From assembly GCA_028712015.1 (NCBI GenBank), contig JAQTRB010000039.1, forward strand, positions 1 to 10,268: DNA of 10,268 nucleotides, in the 5' to 3' direction. The notes under the pieces are model-generated. The model searched no databases. It saw nothing but the letters and a program-made list of their open reading frames with translations, and was not told where the DNA came from. A program made the position numbers and the translations under genes. Source of the stretch: Syntrophales bacterium. GTDB lineage: Bacteria; Desulfobacterota; Syntrophia; Syntrophales; UBA5619. This document shows positions 1 to 6,657 of the stretch, piece by piece; position 1 is the stretch's first letter; the number at the start of each line of letters is the position of its first letter.

Positions 1-2355
1 TCAGGACTTATGGGCAGGAGACGGTGCATTTTCAACGGCGCCGGGGGCCTGGTTGAAGTCACATCCGGGGTATGCGATGCGACCGTGGTAGTAACTGGAA
101 AGAGTTTCCAAAAAACTTTCGGCGATCCGATTCAATTCCGATAGCGTGATGTCGCATTCCGAAAATTGTCCCTCTTGCGTCGTATCCGTGAGGATCTTCC
201 GAATCAGTTCGCGCAGTTTTTCCTCGGAATGGTCGTTGAGTGTCCGCGCGGCGGCTTCGATGCCGTCGGCCAGCATCAGGATGGCCGCGGCTTTCGTTTG
301 CGGCTTGGGGCCGCTGTAGCGGTATTGCTCTTCTTGAACTATTCCACCGGACGCCGCCTCATCCTTGGCTTTCTCGTAAAAGAATCGCATCAATTTGGTT
401 CCGTGATGCTGGGGAATCAGGTCGACGATCGCGGAAGGAAGATGCGCCTCCCTCGCAAGGGAGATGCCGCAAATGACGTGGTTCTGTAAGATTTGGACAC
501 TCTCCCGGGAACGGATCCTTGCATGAGGATTGTCTTCCTTCTGGTTCTCGACGAAATATTCAGGCTGAACCGTCTTGCCGATATCGTGGTACAAACCGGC
601 AATTCTCAAGAAAAGCGGGTTTACGCCGATAGCCTTGGCTGCCCCCTCGCAGAGGGTGCCGACGGCGATACTGTGATTGTAGGTTCCCGGAGCCTTCAAG
701 ATCAGCTCCCGAATCAGCTTGAGGTTCAGGTTGCCCAGTTCCTCAAGCCGCATCTCCGTCGCCACCATGAAAATGCGCTCGAACAGCGGCAACGTGAACA
801 CAAGAAAAATGGCGTTGAGAGGCCCCGACAGAAACGCCAGCGCGGCCCCGAAACCGCCGCTCGTCAGATCAGGCGGCACCGGTCCGATCGTTCGGAGAAT
901 TAAAAACAATACCGCCGCGGACAATCCGATTTTACCTCCGGCCCCGATGATCCCGATTCGCTGCGTGGCTTTTTTCGTGAAGATGATTCCGGCCAGGTTG
1001 GTCAGGAGGATGTAGAAAAAGCCGTAAGCGTCCGTTCCGGTGGCCTGCACGGCCAGAACGCAGAAGAAAAGGATAAAAATCTGGGCGCATCTCCCACCCG
1101 CCAGAAGGGTTACCAACATGGAACCGTACGCGAAGGGCAGCAGGTAAAAGTAAAAGGTTTTATCGTTGAACGGCAAGGCCTGGAAACTTTGGCTGACGGA
1201 TTCGCTGACAAACCATGAGGCTTTCAGCAGCAGGAGGTTTACCGTCAGCGTAAGGATCAAAAAAACCGCCAGCCTGAGATAGCTCCATTGGTTCAGCGTG
1301 ATGAAGCGAATGAAATAGGCAAAGATCGCCAGGAGGATGCCGATCAGAAAAGCCATCCCCCCGGTTTGCTTCACGGAAAAACCGTCAGGAGAGAGCTTGC
1401 GGATGGCCTCCATCTGAAGCAGGTGGTCCGCTGCGACTTCGTCGCCCTGACGGAGAACAACCTTTCCTTTCTTGAGTTTGCGAAGGACATGGTCGACATT
1501 CTTCACATCTTCCTGCTGTCTGGTCTCCGTCATCGATTCGTCAAACGCCAGATTGGGAACGATCAAGCTCTCTAGGATTCCGCGAATATGCGGGCGGCTG
1601 GCGACGGCAATCCGTGAATCCTGGTTGATCCGCTGGTTGACTTTGCCGCGGGCCTGAGAAATGGTCGAAAGAAGGCCAATGGGGACGGTTTCCAGCTTGC
1701 TCGTGACGATGTTGACCTTGTGAACGTATTCTTTCCCTTTGGCGAAGCGGGTGTCGTCGGGAATGAGCTGCGAAGAAAAGACATCCTTCAGCAGCAGGGC
1801 GATCTGATCCTCCAGGCTCCGCTTAAAATCCTCCCTCACCAGAAAAGAGAGCAGATCATCCGCCGGCGGTTTTATGCCGAGATCCTGCATGATCGAACGG
1901 AGGTCCGCCTTCACGGCAGTCGGCAGGGTTCGAAACGGACGGCGGCGTTTCTTACCGGAGGATTCCTTTCCCGCCGGGTCCAGCCCCAAAAGGACCCGGG
2001 AGCGGACAAATGCCGCGTTCAGCCTGGCCGCCTGGTCATCCTGCAAAGAGGGGTTGAATCGATACACCGGCAGAGCCTTGGCTTTCACCTCCGCTCGCCG
2101 GGTCTGGGTGGCGGCTTCATCCTCAATGAGGGCATCCATCGGAACGACGATGTCCGCACGGGCAATGTCGCCGGGTTGATATGCGGGGGCGCTGAAATGG
2201 CTTTGGCGGGTCAGCAAAACGCTGAAAAGCACGGAAAGGAAAATCAGCAAACCTGCCAACAGGACAACCTGCCATCCGCTTAAAGGGCCGTCCTTTCTCC
2301 GGGAAGCGCCGGAGGCGACAGGTTGGATCCATTTCAGTAGATTCATGATCCCCAT
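1..2355 (-). CDS. 7TM-HD phosphohydrolase, PgpH family (probable cyclic-di-AMP phosphodiesterase)
   Basis: 784 residues, complete; the stop codon occupies the first three bases of the window. The order of parts matches the PgpH/YqfF family: one N-terminal membrane helix (about residues 28-48), a long extracytoplasmic 7TMR-HDED domain (about 50-330, with the characteristic PGDIARADIV start), a bundle of about seven membrane helices (about 333-540), and a cytoplasmic HD domain. The HD metal ligands are visible: H561 (in TYNHS), H590-D591 (in YHDIGK) and D697 (in MLADGIEAA). In Firmicutes, PgpH hydrolyses c-di-AMP to pApA; that substrate is inferred here, not seen. The gene follows a thioesterase by 11 bp and is probably co-transcribed with it. 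The ATG at 2355 has no clear ribosome binding site; an in-frame ATG at 2346, preceded by GGGG, is an alternative that removes three residues. In many relatives this gene sits between phoH and ybeY; ybeY could follow just outside the window. Confidence 0.93.
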   Translation of the reverse strand: MGIMNLLKWIQPVASGASRRKDGPLSGWQVVLLAGLLIFLSVLFSVLLTRQSHFSAPAYQPGDIARADIVVPMDALIEDEAATQTRRAEVKAKALPVYRFNPSLQDDQAARLNAAFVRSRVLLGLDPAGKESSGKKRRRPFRTLPTAVKADLRSIMQDLGIKPPADDLLSFLVREDFKRSLEDQIALLLKDVFSSQLIPDDTRFAKGKEYVHKVNIVTSKLETVPIGLLSTISQARGKVNQRINQDSRIAVASRPHIRGILESLIVPNLAFDESMTETRQQEDVKNVDHVLRKLKKGKVVLRQGDEVAADHLLQMEAIRKLSPDGFSVKQTGGMAFLIGILLAIFAYFIRFITLNQWSYLRLAVFLILTLTVNLLLLKASWFVSESVSQSFQALPFNDKTFYFYLLPFAYGSMLVTLLAGGRCAQIFILFFCVLAVQATGTDAYGFFYILLTNLAGIIFTKKATQRIGIIGAGGKIGLSAAVLFLILRTIGPVPPDLTSGGFGAALAFLSGPLNAIFLVFTLPLFERIFMVATEMRLEELGNLNLKLIRELILKAPGTYNHSIAVGTLCEGAAKAIGVNPLFLRIAGLYHDIGKTVQPEYFVENQKEDNPHARIRSRESVQILQNHVICGISLAREAHLPSAIVDLIPQHHGTKLMRFFYEKAKDEAASGGIVQEEQYRYSGPKPQTKAAAILMLADGIEAAARTLNDHSEEKLRELIRKILTDTTQEGQFSECDITLSELNRIAESFLETLSSYYHGRIAYPGCDFNQAPGAVENAPSPAHKS

Positions 2356-2366
2356 TCAGACCGGGT

Positions 2367-2843
2367 TTAAGAACGTCCCGGAATCAAATGATCCGGGACC
2401 TGAATCGCGACGACCTCCCCGCGGGCACAGATCTTTCCATTGGCGGACAGCGACGATTCCACGATCACCTTGCGTCCCTTGATCTCCTTCACCCGGCCGC
2501 GGATTTCCAGCGGGACGCCGAGCGGCGTCGGGAGAAGGTAATCGACGCGGAGGGAGGCCGTGAGGAAGCGCAGCGGAGGATCCGTATCCATTTCCCGACC
2601 CTCGGAACGGTATCTGGCCGCCGCGGCGGTACCCGTACCGTGGCAGTCGATGAGCGAAGCGATCAAACCCCCGTAGACAAAGCCCGGAATGGCCGTGTGG
2701 CAGGGGCTGGGAGTATGGGTACAGACCGATTCCTCTCCATCCCAGTAGCTTTTGATCTTCAGCCCGGCATCGTTCAGGCGGCCACAGCCGTAGCAGTGGC
2801 TGAAGTGGTCCGGGTAGTAATCCTGAAAGGCCTTTTCCCGCAT
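2367..2843 (-). CDS. PaaI-like hotdog-fold acyl-CoA thioesterase
   Basis: 158 residues from the chosen start. The reading frame stays open upstream to an ATG at 2927, but a strong AAAGGAG lies at 2851-2857, 7 bp before the ATG at 2843, so I choose 2843. The ATG at 2849 would be only one or two bases from the same site. The sequence is a single 4HBT/hotdog domain: a central helix segment YGGLIASLIDCHGTG (about residues 57-71, D66 as the likely catalytic acid) followed by beta strands such as LRVDYLLPTPLGVPLEI. A conserved N-terminal HCYGCGRLN (C17, C20) is typical of a subfamily common in anaerobic proteobacteria; the two cysteines may bind metal, but this is inference. The family hydrolyses acyl-CoA thioesters; the substrate cannot be told. 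It is the first gene of an apparent operon with the downstream HD phosphohydrolase. Confidence 0.88.
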   Translation of the reverse strand: MREKAFQDYYPDHFSHCYGCGRLNDAGLKIKSYWDGEESVCTHTPSPCHTAIPGFVYGGLIASLIDCHGTGTAAAARYRSEGREMDTDPPLRFLTASLRVDYLLPTPLGVPLEIRGRVKEIKGRKVIVESSLSANGKICARGEVVAIQVPDHLIPGRS

Positions 2844-2850
2844 CGGCATT

Positions 2851-2857
2851 CTCCTTT
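2851..2857 (-). promoter_or_regulatory. Ribosome binding site deciding the thioesterase start
   Basis: AAAGGAG on the minus strand ends 7 bp before the ATG at 2843. It argues against the longer in-frame starts at 2849 and 2927. Confidence 0.7.
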
Positions 2858-2923
2858 TCGCATCTTCCACGCTGATCGTACAACAAAGTTTGCGAAGGAT
2901 CATATGCGTTTTTGAACGGAATA

Positions 2924-2950
2924 TCATTCTTTTTCTGTCATCCTTTTTCT
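2924..2950 (+). repeat. Tandem direct repeat, 14-bp period
   Basis: TCATTCTTTTTCT (2924-2936), one base, then TCATCCTTTTTCT (2938-2950): 13-bp copies with one mismatch. The second copy runs directly into a TTGACA hexamer. Position and phasing suit a regulator site or an A/T-rich upstream promoter element, but no binding protein is evident. Confidence 0.6.
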
Positions 2951-2977
2951 TGACAAAGCAGGAGGCAATCTTGTAGA
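2950..2977 (+). promoter_or_regulatory. Possible sigma70-type promoter for yedE-tusA
   Basis: A perfect -35 hexamer TTGACA (2950-2955) is followed after 16 bp by TGTAGA (2972-2977), which matches the -10 consensus at only three of six positions. If used, the leader to the GTG start at 3415 would be about 430 nt, so a nearer promoter is also possible. Confidence 0.25.
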
Positions 2978-2982
2978 GGTTT

Positions 2983-2996
2983 CCCCTGAAAAGGGG
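2983..2996 (+). other. Hairpin with GAAA tetraloop
   Basis: CCCCT-GAAA-AGGGG, a 5-bp perfect stem closing a GNRA-type tetraloop, just downstream of the candidate promoter. It could be the first stem of a structured yedE leader; there is no T-run, so a terminator is unlikely. Confidence 0.45.
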
Positions 2997-3057
2997 TAAT
3001 TTATCAGAATGAGATATCTGTTGCGAGTCTTCACACCGTTAATATGAGGCGATGCCA

Positions 3058-3076
3058 GAGAACCCGGGCGGTTCTC
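3058..3076 (+). other. Inverted repeat in the yedE leader
   Basis: GAGAACC-CGGGC-GGTTCTC, a perfect 7-bp stem with a 5-base loop. No T-run follows, so it is not an intrinsic terminator. It could be an RNA stem or a protein-binding dyad. Confidence 0.5.
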
Positions 3077-3133
3077 CGGAAAACGTCGTCCTGCCGTTTC
3101 TCTCCCGCCAGCCGATTAGCCCTCTGAGGCACG

Positions 3134-3152
3134 TGCCGTGGAGATCACGGCA
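3134..3152 (+). other. Inverted repeat in the yedE leader
   Basis: TGCCGTG-GAGAT-CACGGCA, a perfect 7-bp stem with a 5-base loop, the same stem and loop size as the dyad at 3058-3076 but a different sequence. The matching geometry suggests either two RNA stems or two half-related operator sites. Confidence 0.5.
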
Positions 3153-3401
3153 TGGCGCGATCAGGAGGCGATTTGCTCCCCCGATATCCAAAAATCGAGA
3201 CCCTATTCGGAAAGACCCATAGCGATGTCCTCAGGGCATGGCCTCCTCTGAGATTCCTGACGAGCAGTCCGGTTTGCATCGAAATGCCTTCGGATGCGCG
3301 GCGTCGTCGAGGTCTCCAATACAAGGAACTTTGATCCGTGGGGTGCTGCGTCTTGTCGCTGCCGATCGCAACGGATCCGTAAATATCATCCAAATCAAGA
3401 G

Positions 3402-3408
3402 AAGGAGG
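3402..3408 (+). promoter_or_regulatory. Ribosome binding site for the GTG start of yedE
   Basis: AAGGAGG lies 6 bp before GTG at 3415. The intervening ATG at 3410 opens only a two-codon frame (ATG CAG TGA) that overlaps the GTG. Confidence 0.75.
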
Positions 3409-3414
3409 CATGCA

Positions 3415-4509
3415 GTGAAAGGAATCAAGAATATCTTTGCGGGACCTTGGGGAATCGTCGGCGTCGGAATCGTCATCGGGATTTTGGCGCCGATGCTTCA
3501 AAAGTTGGGAAATCCCGGCAACATGGGGGTTTGCGTGGCCTGCTTCGAGCGGGACATCGCCGGCGCTCTCGGCCTTCACCGGGCGGACGTGGTGCAGTAT
3601 ATCCGTCCCGAGATCATCGGCTTCGTCCTTGGGTCGCTGGCGGCCGCCTATCTGTTCAAGGAGTTTCGTCCCCGTCTCGGCTCGGCCCCGATCGTCCGGT
3701 TTGTCCTCGGCGCTTTCGCGATGATCGGGGCGCTCGTGTTTCTCGGATGCCCCTGGCGGGCGGCGCTGCGGCTGGCGGGCGGCGACGGAAACGCAATCCT
3801 CGGTCTGCTGGGGCTGATCTCCGGCATCTGGATCGGCACGCTGTTCCTGAAAGGGGGATTCAATCTCGGACGGACCCAGAAGACCCACCAGACGGCGGGA
3901 TGGATGCTTCCCCTTTTTATGATTGGGCTGCTGTCGTTGATGATCGTATTCCCGCAGGTGACCGGCGAGGCCAAAAGCGGGGTTCTCTTTTACAGCTTGA
4001 AGGGGCCGGGATCGATGCATGCACCCTTGGCGCTCTCTCTGATCATTGGTCTCCTGATCGGGTTTCTGGCCCAACGGAGCCGCTTCTGTACCATGGGCGC
4101 CATTCGGGATTTTATCCTCTTCCGGCAGATGCACCTGCTGTCGGGATTCATCGCCCTGATCGTTACCGCCTTGGTGGTCAATTTCGTTCTGGGGCAGTTC
4201 AAACCGGGATTTGAGGGGCAGCCTGTAGCGCACACGATGCACCTCTGGAATTTCCTGGGCATGACGTTGTCGGGCCTGGCGTTCTGTCTGGCCGGCGGTT
4301 GTCCCGGTCGTCAGCTCTTCCTGGCCGGGGAAGGAGACGGAGACGCCGCCGTTTTTGTATTGGGCATGATTGTCGGGGCCGGCTTCGCCCATAATTTCGG
4401 CCTTGCCAGTTCGGCGACCGGTGTGGGTCCGTACGGCATTCCCGCCGTCGTGATCGGTTTTGCGGTTTGTCTGTTCATCGGATTGACCATGAGAAAGAAT
4501 ATCGCATAG
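3415..4509 (+). CDS. yedE: YedE-family selenium/sulfur transporter (YeeE/YedE superfamily)
   Basis: 364 residues from a GTG start chosen because AAGGAGG lies 6 bp upstream. The protein is almost entirely hydrophobic, with about nine or ten membrane helices, so it acts in the inner membrane. It shows the twofold internal symmetry of the YeeE/YedE family: C40-VA-C43 with FERD in the first half mirrors RSRFC225 with IRDF in the second, and GC112PWR mirrors GGC296PGR. In YeeE-type thiosulfate channels such cysteines relay the substrate across the membrane by transient thiol contacts. The sequence resembles the subgroup annotated as the putative selenium transporter YedE, named for its co-occurrence with selenium-using genes; transport of selenium itself is inferred. 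A TusA-like partner follows after 24 bp, as is usual for this family. An alternative role is thiosulfate uptake, as in the E. coli YeeE/YeeD (TsuA/TsuB) pair. Confidence 0.9.
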   Translation: MKGIKNIFAGPWGIVGVGIVIGILAPMLQKLGNPGNMGVCVACFERDIAGALGLHRADVVQYIRPEIIGFVLGSLAAAYLFKEFRPRLGSAPIVRFVLGAFAMIGALVFLGCPWRAALRLAGGDGNAILGLLGLISGIWIGTLFLKGGFNLGRTQKTHQTAGWMLPLFMIGLLSLMIVFPQVTGEAKSGVLFYSLKGPGSMHAPLALSLIIGLLIGFLAQRSRFCTMGAIRDFILFRQMHLLSGFIALIVTALVVNFVLGQFKPGFEGQPVAHTMHLWNFLGMTLSGLAFCLAGGCPGRQLFLAGEGDGDAAVFVLGMIVGAGFAHNFGLASSATGVGPYGIPAVVIGFAVCLFIGLTMRKNIA

Positions 4510-4533
4510 CGAATATCGAATAAGGAGGAGAAT

Positions 4534-4752
4534 ATGGCCAAGACAATCGACGCCCGCGGGCTTTCGTGCCCGCAGCCCGTCCTGATGACCCTGGATGAGA
4601 TCAAGGCGGGCAAATTCGATGAGATCGTCGTCATGGTGGACAACGATGCTTCGAAGGAAAATGTATCCCGCGCCGCAACGAGTCGCGGATGGGTGGTGGG
4701 CGAGATCGATGAAAAAGGCGGTGTATTCAACCTGAAGATTAGAAAAGGGTAA
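4534..4752 (+). CDS. TusA/SirA-like sulfur (or selenium) carrier protein
   Basis: 72 residues, a complete single TusA domain. The signature C12-P-Q-P lies in the first helix, after ARGLS; C12 would carry the persulfide or perselenide. AAGGAGGAG at 4522-4530 sets the ATG. It lies 24 bp after the YedE transporter and is very probably co-translated with it. It lacks the C-terminal DsrE-like domain of the roughly 200-residue selenium protein YedF, so it looks more like YeeD/TsuB or a bare TusA. It probably takes sulfur or selenium from the transporter on the cytoplasmic side. E. coli TusA proper acts in tRNA 2-thiolation, but the pairing with a membrane transporter makes that role unlikely here. 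Confidence 0.92.
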   Translation: MAKTIDARGLSCPQPVLMTLDEIKAGKFDEIVVMVDNDASKENVSRAATSRGWVVGEIDEKGGVFNLKIRKG

Positions 4753-4783
4753 CGGTGGTGGCGCCCTTCGGTTTTCCGAAAAG

Positions 4784-4797
4784 CAACCGAACGGTTG
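4784..4797 (+). other. Short hairpin downstream of tusA
   Basis: CAACC-GAAC-GGTTG, a perfect 5-bp stem (6 bp if the loop is only AA), 32 bp after the tusA stop. No T-run follows. With a nearby dyad TTCGG-TTTT-CCGAA at 4767-4780 it makes this gap rich in structure. Confidence 0.35.
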
Positions 4798-4813
4798 ATC
4801 GTGCTTCGGACGG

Positions 4814-4847
4814 TCCGGCAACCGTGCCGACAAATCTCCTTGCCGGA
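4814..4847 (+). other. Inverted repeat between tusA and the aminotransferase
   Basis: TCCGGCAA (4814-4821) and TTGCCGGA (4840-4847) form a perfect 8-bp stem with an 18-base loop. It lies between the end of the yedE-tusA unit and the candidate promoter at 4893. No T-run follows, so a classical intrinsic terminator cannot be called; an atypical terminator or operator is possible. Confidence 0.4.
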
Positions 4848-4892
4848 ATCGGAGGCCATCGCCGCGGAAAAAACGCGCCATGACTTTCCCGC

Positions 4893-4921
4893 TTGACATA
4901 GGATTGCCTTCAGAATAGCTT
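4893..4921 (+). promoter_or_regulatory. Candidate promoter for the aminotransferase
   Basis: A perfect TTGACA (4893-4898) is followed after 17 bp by TAGCTT (4916-4921), which matches the -10 consensus at three of six positions. It lies about 50 bp before the aminotransferase start, a sensible leader length. Confidence 0.45.
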
Positions 4922-4972
4922 TCTCCCAACGTCGGATGGGCGAAGGAAGATCCGTAAAACGAGGTTTTGGCG

Positions 4973-6115
4973 ATGATCACCCAGCGAGCGGCGGACATCC
5001 GCCCCTTCCTTGTGATGGAAGTGCTCGAAGCGGCCCAGGCCATGGAACGCAACGGCGAGGATGTCATTCATCTCGAAGTCGGCGAACCCGATTTTGACAC
5101 GCCGGAGTGCATCAAAGCGGCCGGATTCCGGGCCCTGCGGGAAGGCAAGACCCACTATACCCACAGCCTGGGGCTGCCGGAGCTGAGAGAGGCGATCTGC
5201 GATCATTACCGGTTACGCTACGGCGTCGTTATTTGCCCCGAACAGGTCATCGTGACCTCCGGCACCTCGCCGGCGATGATGATCCTTTTCTCGACGATTC
5301 TCGAAAGGGATGATGAGGTGATCATCTCCGATCCCCACTACGCCTGCTATCCCAATTTTATCCGTTTCTTCGGAGGAAACCCGGTCTGCGTCCCCGTCCG
5401 CGAGGAGGAGGGATTCCAATACACCCCCGACGCCATCCGGGAAAAGACCCATCCGCGTACCAAGGCCATTCTGATCAACTCCCCGTCCAATCCGACGGGA
5501 AACCTGTTGAGCCGGGAGAGAATGGAGGAGATCGCGTCGTTCGGCGTGCCGGTCATCTCCGACGAAATCTATCACGGGCTGGTCTACGGAGAAAAGGAGC
5601 ACAGCATTCTGGAATTCACCGACAACGCGTTCGTACTGAACGGCTTTTCCAAGGCCTATGCAATGACGGGTTGGCGTCTCGGCTACCTCATTGCGCCGCG
5701 GGCGCTGATTCGGCCGATGCAGAAAATCCAGCAGAACCTCTTCATCTCCGCCAACGCCTTCGTTCAATGGGCCGGTGTGGCCGCCCTCCGGGAGGCGGAA
5801 CCGGACGTTCTCCGGATGAAGGAGCTCTACAATGAGAGACGAAAATTCATGATCCGCCGCTTGCGGGAGCTGGGGATGGGCATCCGCGTCGAACCCACGG
5901 GCGCCTTTTATGTGCTCGGCAACGTGAAGGCCTTTACCGGGAATTCCCATGAATTCGCATTCGATATCCTCAAACGGGCCCGGGTCGGCGTCGCTCCCGG
6001 CATCGACTTCGGCGAGAATTGCGAGGGCTACCTCCGCTTCTCCTATGCCAACTCCCTGGAAAACATCCGCGAGGGGATGAACCGCCTGGAGGGTTATCTA
6101 AAGGAAATCAGGTGA
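4973..6115 (+). CDS. Class I/II pyridoxal-phosphate aminotransferase (aspartate aminotransferase-like)
   Basis: 380 residues, full length for a fold-type I aminotransferase. Catalytic landmarks are all present: N173 in SPSNPTG, D197 in ISDEIYHG (binds the pyridine nitrogen), the Schiff-base lysine K227 in GFSKAYAMTGWRLG, and the substrate-carboxylate arginine R355 in LRFSYANS. The enzyme moves an amino group between an amino acid and a 2-oxo acid in the cytoplasm; aspartate or an aromatic or branched amino acid could be the donor, and the sequence alone does not decide. The ATG at 4973 is preferred because GAGG (4961-4964) lies 8 bp upstream; a TTG two codons earlier (4967) is too close to that site. 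It is 220 bp after tusA and has its own candidate promoter, so it need not belong to the selenium/sulfur unit. Confidence 0.92.
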   Translation: MITQRAADIRPFLVMEVLEAAQAMERNGEDVIHLEVGEPDFDTPECIKAAGFRALREGKTHYTHSLGLPELREAICDHYRLRYGVVICPEQVIVTSGTSPAMMILFSTILERDDEVIISDPHYACYPNFIRFFGGNPVCVPVREEEGFQYTPDAIREKTHPRTKAILINSPSNPTGNLLSRERMEEIASFGVPVISDEIYHGLVYGEKEHSILEFTDNAFVLNGFSKAYAMTGWRLGYLIAPRALIRPMQKIQQNLFISANAFVQWAGVAALREAEPDVLRMKELYNERRKFMIRRLRELGMGIRVEPTGAFYVLGNVKAFTGNSHEFAFDILKRARVGVAPGIDFGENCEGYLRFSYANSLENIREGMNRLEGYLKEIR

Positions 6116-6183
6116 GGGGAAGGTCGCGCCATCGCAAAAATCCGCTGTTTCCCCTATCGCGCAAATTCTTTTGGAGAAAAATC

Positions 6184-6627
6184 GTGCGTCTTTGGACGCT
6201 GCATCCGAAATATCTGGACCGGGCGGGGCTGGTGGCCCTCTGGCGGGAGGCGCTGCTGGCGCAGGCCGTCCTTCGCGGGGCGACCCGCGGATACCGCCGC
6301 CACCCGCAACTGATCCGTTTCCAAAACCATGCGGAACCCGAGGCCGCGATCGCGGTCTATTTGGCGGATATTTTGCGCGAGGCGGCAAGGCGCGGCTATC
6401 GTTTCAATCCGGCGAAAATCGGTCCCCGCCACAACGTACCGGCGATCCCCGTCACACGGGGACAGCTTCTTTTCGAGCGGGAACATCTCCTCGCAAAGCT
6501 CGCGTTGCGGGATGTGGAAACCCGCCGGGTTCTGGCCGAAACCGACGAACCGGATCTTCATCCGCTCTTCGGGATCCGCGAGGGTGGGATTGAACCATGG
6601 GAAAAGATCAGGGGGCCGGGTCCCTGA
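6184..6627 (+). CDS. Pyrimidine dimer DNA glycosylase / endonuclease V-like protein (Pyr_excise family)
   Basis: 147 residues from a GTG start with GGAG 7 bp upstream (6173-6176). The N-terminus reads MRLWTLHPKYLD and continues with LVALWREALLAQAVLRG, the pattern of the bacterial branch of the T4 endonuclease V family. T4 endonuclease V cuts the glycosyl bond at cyclobutane pyrimidine dimers and then nicks the abasic site. Aligned without gaps, R21-E22 of this protein match R22-E23 of the T4 enzyme, where E23 is catalytic, and R2 matches R3. The T4 nucleophile, the amino group of Thr2 after Met removal, has no counterpart; Met1 falls in its place. The upstream frame stays open to 6019 but overlaps the aminotransferase and is not needed. 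It lies 68 bp after the aminotransferase and converges with rubrerythrin (30-bp gap), so it may be read from the aminotransferase transcript. Function is inferred from family membership. Confidence 0.82.
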   Translation: MRLWTLHPKYLDRAGLVALWREALLAQAVLRGATRGYRRHPQLIRFQNHAEPEAAIAVYLADILREAARRGYRFNPAKIGPRHNVPAIPVTRGQLLFEREHLLAKLALRDVETRRVLAETDEPDLHPLFGIREGGIEPWEKIRGPGP

Positions 6628-6657
6628 ATTTCAAGACCCGCCCCCCAAGCGCAAGGA

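Larger units (their letters stand above)
2844..3414. promoter_or_regulatory. Divergent intergenic region between thioesterase/HD operon and yedE-tusA
   Basis: No convincing gene in 571 bp. It must hold the promoters of both flanking operons. Contents seen: two direct copies of a 13-bp motif (TCATTCTTTTTCT and TCATCCTTTTTCT) with a 14-bp period at 2924-2950; a TGTCA-N10-TGACA dyad at 2936-2955; a TTGACA hexamer at 2950-2955; and hairpins at 2983-2996, 3058-3076 and 3134-3152. The plus-strand leader of yedE is unusually long if transcription starts near 2985. I recognise no known riboswitch class in it. A short open frame at 3152-3334 has no ribosome binding site and no recognisable protein, so I do not call it. 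Confidence 0.55.

Noticed and set aside
2970..3180. Cobalamin-riboswitch-like look of the yedE leader (early CCTGAAAAGG-like stem, later CAGGAGGC segment)
   Set aside because: The conserved B12 box and the GCCACTG core are absent or too degenerate, and the spacing is wrong. No other known riboswitch class fits by eye.
3410..3418. Two-codon upstream frame ATG CAG TGA overlapping the yedE GTG start
   Set aside because: Too short to be informative; the spacing of AAGGAGG fits the GTG better, and such overlaps arise easily by chance.
4753..4860. Rho-independent terminator after tusA
   Set aside because: Several dyads are present, but none is followed by a run of T on the plus strand.
3145..5067. 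A 640-codon open frame on the minus strand across yedE and tusA
   Set aside because: It lies antisense to two clear genes, has no ribosome binding site or recognisable domain, and its low-complexity, charge-rich composition is what the antisense of GC-rich membrane-protein codons gives.
6019..6183. Upstream extension of the glycosylase frame into the aminotransferase
   Set aside because: It overlaps a conserved gene, and the GTG at 6184 has a well-spaced GGAG and begins the family motif.
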